Virus record (IMG/VR): IMGVR_UViG_3300010938_000004
Location: 62,001 to 126,000 of that record
Direction: 5' to 3' (one strand)
DNA: 64,000 nt
Source: a virus
The notes under the pieces are model-generated. The model was not told the origin of the DNA and ran no database searches. It worked only from the letters and a program-made list of their open reading frames with translations. Within the stretch, counting starts at the first letter, position 1. Each line of letters starts with the position of its first letter. Positions 61,136-64,000 of the stretch are shown in pieces. The translations under genes and the position numbers were made by a program.

Positions 61136-61306
61136 ATGAAGAAGCTCCACCATTGGAGTTGGCGATCCGGTCATTATTTGCTGACGTGTGGCAGGCGTGA
61201 CGGGCTAATTGACCGACGGGTTCGGACGGTCAATTGTAAGGACTGCTTGAAAGTTACCAACCTTAGAGGCTGGAAGATTGTACAAGGAGAGAAAATTGTT
61301 CATTGA
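61136..61306 (+). CDS. Small zinc-binding protein
   Basis: 56 aa from the ATG at 61136 (MKKLHHWSWRSGHYLLTCGR then RDGLIDRRVRTVNCKDCLKV); a GTG at 61085 would extend it by 17 unconvincing residues. H-x-x-x-x-C ... C-x-x-C and the phrase VNCKDC match a small phage family in which His/Cys bind one zinc. Function unknown; often adjacent to nucleotide or replication genes. Confidence 0.55.
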   Translation: MKKLHHWSWRSGHYLLTCGRRDGLIDRRVRTVNCKDCLKVTNLRGWKIVQGEKIVH

Positions 61307-61523
61307 TGAATCAACAAGTGCGACGCAGTCGCCGAGGAATATGTTGCTGGCCAAGTTACTGGAGTACCAAGACGTGGCCGGTGAAGACCCTGAGACAAAT
61401 AAGAAGCTGCTCGCATTGGCCCTCGCGTTCTCGGCTTTTATCCCCAAGATGGAGGATGCTATTGTGGGTAAGGCTTCCGCGCAGGACGCGTACCGCGCCG
61501 CCGTGGCGCTTCTGGAGGGTTGA
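61296..61523 (+). CDS. Small hypothetical protein
   Basis: 75 aa from a TTG at 61296 with AAGGAG 6-7 nt upstream; an upstream TTG at 61278 lies before that site and is less likely. Acidic and helical: FIDESTSATQSPRNMLLAKLLEYQDVAGEDPETNKKLLALALAFSAFIPKMEDAIVGKASAQDAYRAAVALLEG. Overlaps the previous gene by 11 nt. Confidence 0.5.
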   Translation: MFIDESTSATQSPRNMLLAKLLEYQDVAGEDPETNKKLLALALAFSAFIPKMEDAIVGKASAQDAYRAAVALLEG

Positions 61524-61759
61524 TGGCATCCTTTCTTGTCTACGTGCCGTTCTTGGATCGAACATTCCAGAGGGTGGCGGACGATCATCAAGCGGCGGCC
61601 CAATCGGTAGCATACGAGATCAAAGACGATAGCGAGTACACACTTACCACCTACACGGACGACCGGAGGATTTATCCAAACAAGGCTGCCTTTGTCGCCC
61701 GCAAGAAAGGCGAGGAGTACAAGGTGGAGCCTATTGCATCTGCCAAGACTACTAAGTAG
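61523..61759 (+). CDS. Small hypothetical protein
   Basis: 78 aa from the ATG at 61523, 5 nt after GGAGG; a TTG immediately before is possible. MASFLVYVPFLDRTFQRVAD is followed by a strand-rich part (SEYTLTTYTDDRRIYPNKAAFVARKKGEEYKVEPI). Unrecognised. Confidence 0.5.
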   Translation: MASFLVYVPFLDRTFQRVADDHQAAAQSVAYEIKDDSEYTLTTYTDDRRIYPNKAAFVARKKGEEYKVEPIASAKTTK

Positions 61760-61795
61760 TCTGTATTTTCCGTTTAGAGTATTTTCCGTTTAGAG
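61746..61795 (+). promoter_or_regulatory. Palindrome plus 16-bp direct repeat before the kinase gene
   Basis: AGACTACT-a-AGTAGTCT (61746-61762) spans the stop of the preceding gene. It is followed at once by two perfect copies of TATTTTCCGTTTAGAG (61764-61779 and 61780-61795). Then come AAAGGAG and the ATG at 61816. The palindrome with the following T-run could be a weak terminator; the direct repeats look like a regulator-binding pair for the kinase gene. Confidence 0.4.
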
Positions 61796-61815
61796 TAGAA
61801 ACCAAAGGAGATGAC

Positions 61816-62574
61816 ATGATCGTTAAAAAAGGCGTGGGCAAGGACCCTCGCACCGAGAATCTACCCTTAGTGATCGAAGTGGAGGGCGTCGACGGAGTCG
61901 GCAAAACCACGGCATTCAAATACATCAAGGAGAAGTTGGCGGAGAAGTTTCTCTTGACCACTTTTCGCGAGAACGGCAATGAGCTGGTACCAGAGTGCCT
62001 GAAGCTCCGTCAGATAGTTCTCGACCCCGAGTCGAACTTGTCCAACACGGCGATGGAGATGCTTTTCTCGGCCATGCGGGTCGAGAACAAGGCCTACCTG
62101 AAAGGCTACGCCGAGCGTTGTGAACAACTGCGCAGCGATAAGCAAGCCTCGGCCTTGGTGGATCGGGGCTGGTTGTCGCATTTGGCGTACACGGATCATA
62201 ACGTGTCGAAGGAGTTCTCGGAGCAGTTTTATGGGTTTTACATCAAGAGCCTCACCTACGTCCCGAACTACGTTATCTACTTGGAGGCGCCTCGCGAGGT
62301 GACCCTGGCGCGCCGTGCGGATCGCGGCCTGCCGGCGGACAAGATCGAGGCCAAGGGCGATGAGTTTCAGGGACGAGTGAAGTCGTCCTTCGAGCAGTAC
62401 ATCGAGGACCCCACCAACTATGCGAACCTACTGTTCCGAGTGGACGCTTCTGGCACGAAAGAGTCGGTGGCGCATCAGTTGGACCAGGCGGTGGACGCCA
62501 TTCTGGCCGACCTCGGCCTATTGCAGGGACGCACCGAGGATACGGTCGAGATCTTATCTGGCACTAAAGAGTAG
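61816..62574 (+). CDS. tmk: Thymidylate kinase
   Basis: 252 aa, ATG 7 nt after AAAGGAG. P-loop EVEGVDGVGKTTAFKYI (motif at 24-31). The DRGWLSHLAYTDHNVS segment (near 117-132) replaces the usual DRY-x-x-S-x-x-A-Y-Q loop, YVIYLEAPREVTLARRADRG gives the LID-type Arg pair, and DKIEAKGDEFQGRVKSSFEQYI completes the fold. It phosphorylates dTMP to dTDP and would use the dUTPase/TMP branch. It is slightly longer than bacterial enzymes (about 210) through both termini. Confidence 0.82.
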   Translation: MIVKKGVGKDPRTENLPLVIEVEGVDGVGKTTAFKYIKEKLAEKFLLTTFRENGNELVPECLKLRQIVLDPESNLSNTAMEMLFSAMRVENKAYLKGYAERCEQLRSDKQASALVDRGWLSHLAYTDHNVSKEFSEQFYGFYIKSLTYVPNYVIYLEAPREVTLARRADRGLPADKIEAKGDEFQGRVKSSFEQYIEDPTNYANLLFRVDASGTKESVAHQLDQAVDAILADLGLLQGRTEDTVEILSGTKE

Positions 62575-62587
62575 TGTATTCAGAATG

Positions 62588-62620
62588 TTACGACCCAAGA
62601 CCAAACGTCTTGGGTCGTAA
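62588..62620 (+). other. Perfect 14-bp stem hairpin
   Basis: TTACGACCCAAGAC - CAAAC - GTCTTGGGTCGTAA, 14 perfect pairs and a 5-nt loop, 14 nt after the kinase stop and 42 nt before the next ATG. No T-run follows (TGTCGTGG), so it is not a classical terminator. It may be an RNA processing/stability hairpin or a protein-binding palindrome. Confidence 0.8.
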
Positions 62621-62662
62621 TGTCGTGGCGGCTAGCGTCGTCTCCATGGTAAGATCTGGGCC

Positions 62663-63418
62663 ATGGACCCGCAGGTGCAAGAGGGGCTGATACGGCTTCT
62701 CTCCCTTCTGGGAGAAGACGAGCTTGAGTTCGTAGCCGAGGTAGACCCCACTCTCTACATGGAGATCGTGGAGGTCAGTCAGATCCTCACCTCTGCACAG
62801 CAGCCAATCCCGGACAAGATGGCAGAAGACCTCATGCAGATCGAGGATAAGAAACAGCGCTTCTTGGCCGCGGTTGAGGCTTTTAAGGTTAGAGACTCCG
62901 GGCAGTTGCCGGTTTTGGCCGAAGCCATGCGAGCGCAGGGTCTGCTCAAGACAGCCAAAGACTACCTTCAGCGCGCAGTAGAAGGAGTAGCACTCATCGC
63001 GCCAGTGACAGTTAATGGCAAAACGCTGCGCTTCTGTGGAATCGACAGCCACGTGACGCTTAGGGTGTTCCAGGACATGACGCCAGAAGCGGTGGTAGAG
63101 CTGGTTGGTAAGTTCGATTTGCCCTCACATGCTCAGCACGACTGGAATGCGCGACCATCGTCACTGGTGTCTAAGCTCGGTAACTTCTATCACATCCTCA
63201 GTCTCACTGCGCCAGAGCCATGGCGCGCGCTAGTGGAAGACCCAGAGATCCAGAAGCTGCCCGGCGGCTACCCCGCTTTTAAGCCTCACGTCACCATTAC
63301 TTATGAGGACCTGGCCGCGGCCGGCGATCGTCCGCTGGTGCAGGTCGGCGCCTTGGAGATACGCAAGGGCCTGGACCCAATCTACCGACTCGGGCCCGCT
63401 GGCTGGGTGAAGCTGTGA
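62663..63418 (+). CDS. 2H phosphoesterase (2'-5' RNA ligase / Acb1-like superfamily)
   Basis: 251 aa. Residues 1-110 are helical and charged, of unknown type. Residues 111-251 contain the two HxT motifs of the 2H superfamily: SHVTLRVF (His130, Thr132) and KPHVTITYED (His209, Thr211), 79 residues apart, with strands FYHILSLTAPEPW and LVQVGALEIRKGLDPIYRLGPAGWVKL around them. Known 2H enzymes open 2',3'-cyclic phosphates, ligate RNA, or, as phage Acb1, destroy CBASS cyclic nucleotide signals. Which applies here cannot be told from sequence. Confidence 0.65.
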   Translation: MDPQVQEGLIRLLSLLGEDELEFVAEVDPTLYMEIVEVSQILTSAQQPIPDKMAEDLMQIEDKKQRFLAAVEAFKVRDSGQLPVLAEAMRAQGLLKTAKDYLQRAVEGVALIAPVTVNGKTLRFCGIDSHVTLRVFQDMTPEAVVELVGKFDLPSHAQHDWNARPSSLVSKLGNFYHILSLTAPEPWRALVEDPEIQKLPGGYPAFKPHVTITYEDLAAAGDRPLVQVGALEIRKGLDPIYRLGPAGWVKL

Positions 63419-63702
63419 GGTTCACAACTCAGGATTTCAAGGATTGGTCGATAATGGTGGAGGGGGGCGCATCACGCGTTGATGCAAGTGTCCGTATTTT
63501 AAAGATCAAAGAGCCAGAGTTGCAGCCTCGGCTGGCGGGCGCCTACGATCGGGCTATGCAGTTCTACAGAACCTCTTCCGGCTCCTTCTACGATAACAGC
63601 CTCGCCATGCGATGCTGGGTCAGGGCGTTAGCGCCAGACCGAGAGGTTACATTTGAGTCTGAGGATGCGACGCGGTTCTATGTGTGGGAGGGGCAAGAAT
63701 GA
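63415..63702 (+). CDS. Small hypothetical protein
   Basis: 95 aa from a GTG overlapping the previous stop (GTGA). MRFTTQDFKDWSIMVEGGAS, then VRILKIKEPELQPRLAGAYDRAMQFYRTSSGSFYDNSLAMRCWVRALAPDREVTFESEDATRFYVWEGQE. Mixed helix/strand, no family. It is coupled by ATGA to the next gene. Confidence 0.5.
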   Translation: MRFTTQDFKDWSIMVEGGASRVDASVRILKIKEPELQPRLAGAYDRAMQFYRTSSGSFYDNSLAMRCWVRALAPDREVTFESEDATRFYVWEGQE

Positions 63703-64000
63703 AGCTTTGGACCGTTTTGGCCTCCGCCCCGAGCGCGCTCTCCCATCCTTCGGTGCGTCGCTTTTTGAGAGCCTCTCGGGTGGTGGTCGCCTACACCTCA
63801 TGGGGCTTTGGGTTCTTGGCATTCGGGCTGTCTCTTCACTTGTGGTACACAAACGAGGGACTGCGAGAACAGAACCAAGAGCTGAAGCTGGAGCTTCAGA
63901 ATGCGACAATTCTTTATCGCATCGACCGGGCCAACCTAGACAAGGTGATTCAAGATAACAATGTAATTTTACAGAAGTTTCAGTCTGATTCTTTGGAGCG
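63699..64000 (+). CDS. Membrane-anchored coiled-coil protein (3' partial)
   Basis: At least 100 codons, running off the right edge. Basic start (MKLWTVLASAPSALSHPSVR then RFLRASR), one membrane segment (VVVAYTSWGFGFLAFGLSLHLW), then a coiled coil (NEGLREQNQELKLELQNATILYRIDRANLDKVIQDNNVILQKFQ). The topology resembles an inner-membrane spanin or an anchoring protein; the C-terminus is not visible. Confidence 0.55.
   Translation, partial: MKLWTVLASAPSALSHPSVRRFLRASRVVVAYTSWGFGFLAFGLSLHLWYTNEGLREQNQELKLELQNATILYRIDRANLDKVIQDNNVILQKFQSDSLE

Overview
The window is part of a large tailed double-stranded DNA phage genome (class Caudoviricetes). It carries tail fibres, a holin, large terminase, portal, minor head protein, prohead protease, scaffold and major capsid protein, plus an almost complete phage-encoded replisome. 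Genes are densely packed, often with ATGA, GTGA or TGATG stop/start overlaps, and GTG and TTG starts are common. I see no integrase, no tRNA and no tail tube or tape-measure gene, so the genome continues beyond both ends and a lytic lifestyle is most likely. The host cannot be read from the sequence. A chaperonin, two lipobox proteins and membrane-anchored coiled-coil proteins fit a Gram-negative host, but this is inference.

Layout. 1-7.1 kb: the end of an S74-type tail fibre, a leftward lipoprotein gene, a holin, and two further fibres sharing an identical 199-bp 5' end. 7.1-10.6 kb: a leftward operon with a UvsW/XPB-like helicase. 10.7-19.4 kb: a divergent rightward block that opens with a probable replication initiator carrying iteron-like repeats inside its gene (candidate origin), then GroEL, small membrane proteins, primase, a uracil-DNA glycosylase-like protein and a DnaQ-type exonuclease. 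19.4-28.5 kb: DNA polymerase III alpha with a mini-intein, a gp32-like single-strand binding protein, an 8 x 15-bp tandem array, RecA and SbcD. 28.5-44 kb: packaging and head genes, including a T5 A1-like metallophosphoesterase and a 2-oxoglutarate oxygenase. 44-49.7 kb: small accessory genes including a rhomboid protease, a probable virion surface protein and a lipoprotein metallopeptidase. 49.7-54.95 kb: a leftward accessory operon (pentapeptide-repeat protein, adenine methyltransferase, cupin-like protein, deoxyribosyltransferase-like enzyme, zincin). 55-64 kb: DnaB helicase with a full intein in its Walker A motif, CYTH protein, membrane-anchored dUTPase, SbcC, thymidylate kinase and a 2H phosphoesterase.

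How the genes fit together. The initiator, DnaB-type helicase, primase, Pol III alpha, separate exonuclease, SSB, RecA, SbcCD, RuvC-like nuclease and UvsW-like helicase would together make replication and recombination largely independent of the host. dUTPase, thymidylate kinase and a deoxyribosyltransferase-like protein serve nucleotide supply. Terminase, portal, protease, scaffold and capsid form a standard HK97-type head module.

Most notable: the candidate origin inside the initiator gene with a GATC-rich flank, the tandem array before recA, two multi-hairpin RNA candidates closed by 11-bp stems, recombinogenic duplicated fibre starts, the two inteins, and several small genes that look frameshifted (decay or assembly indels).
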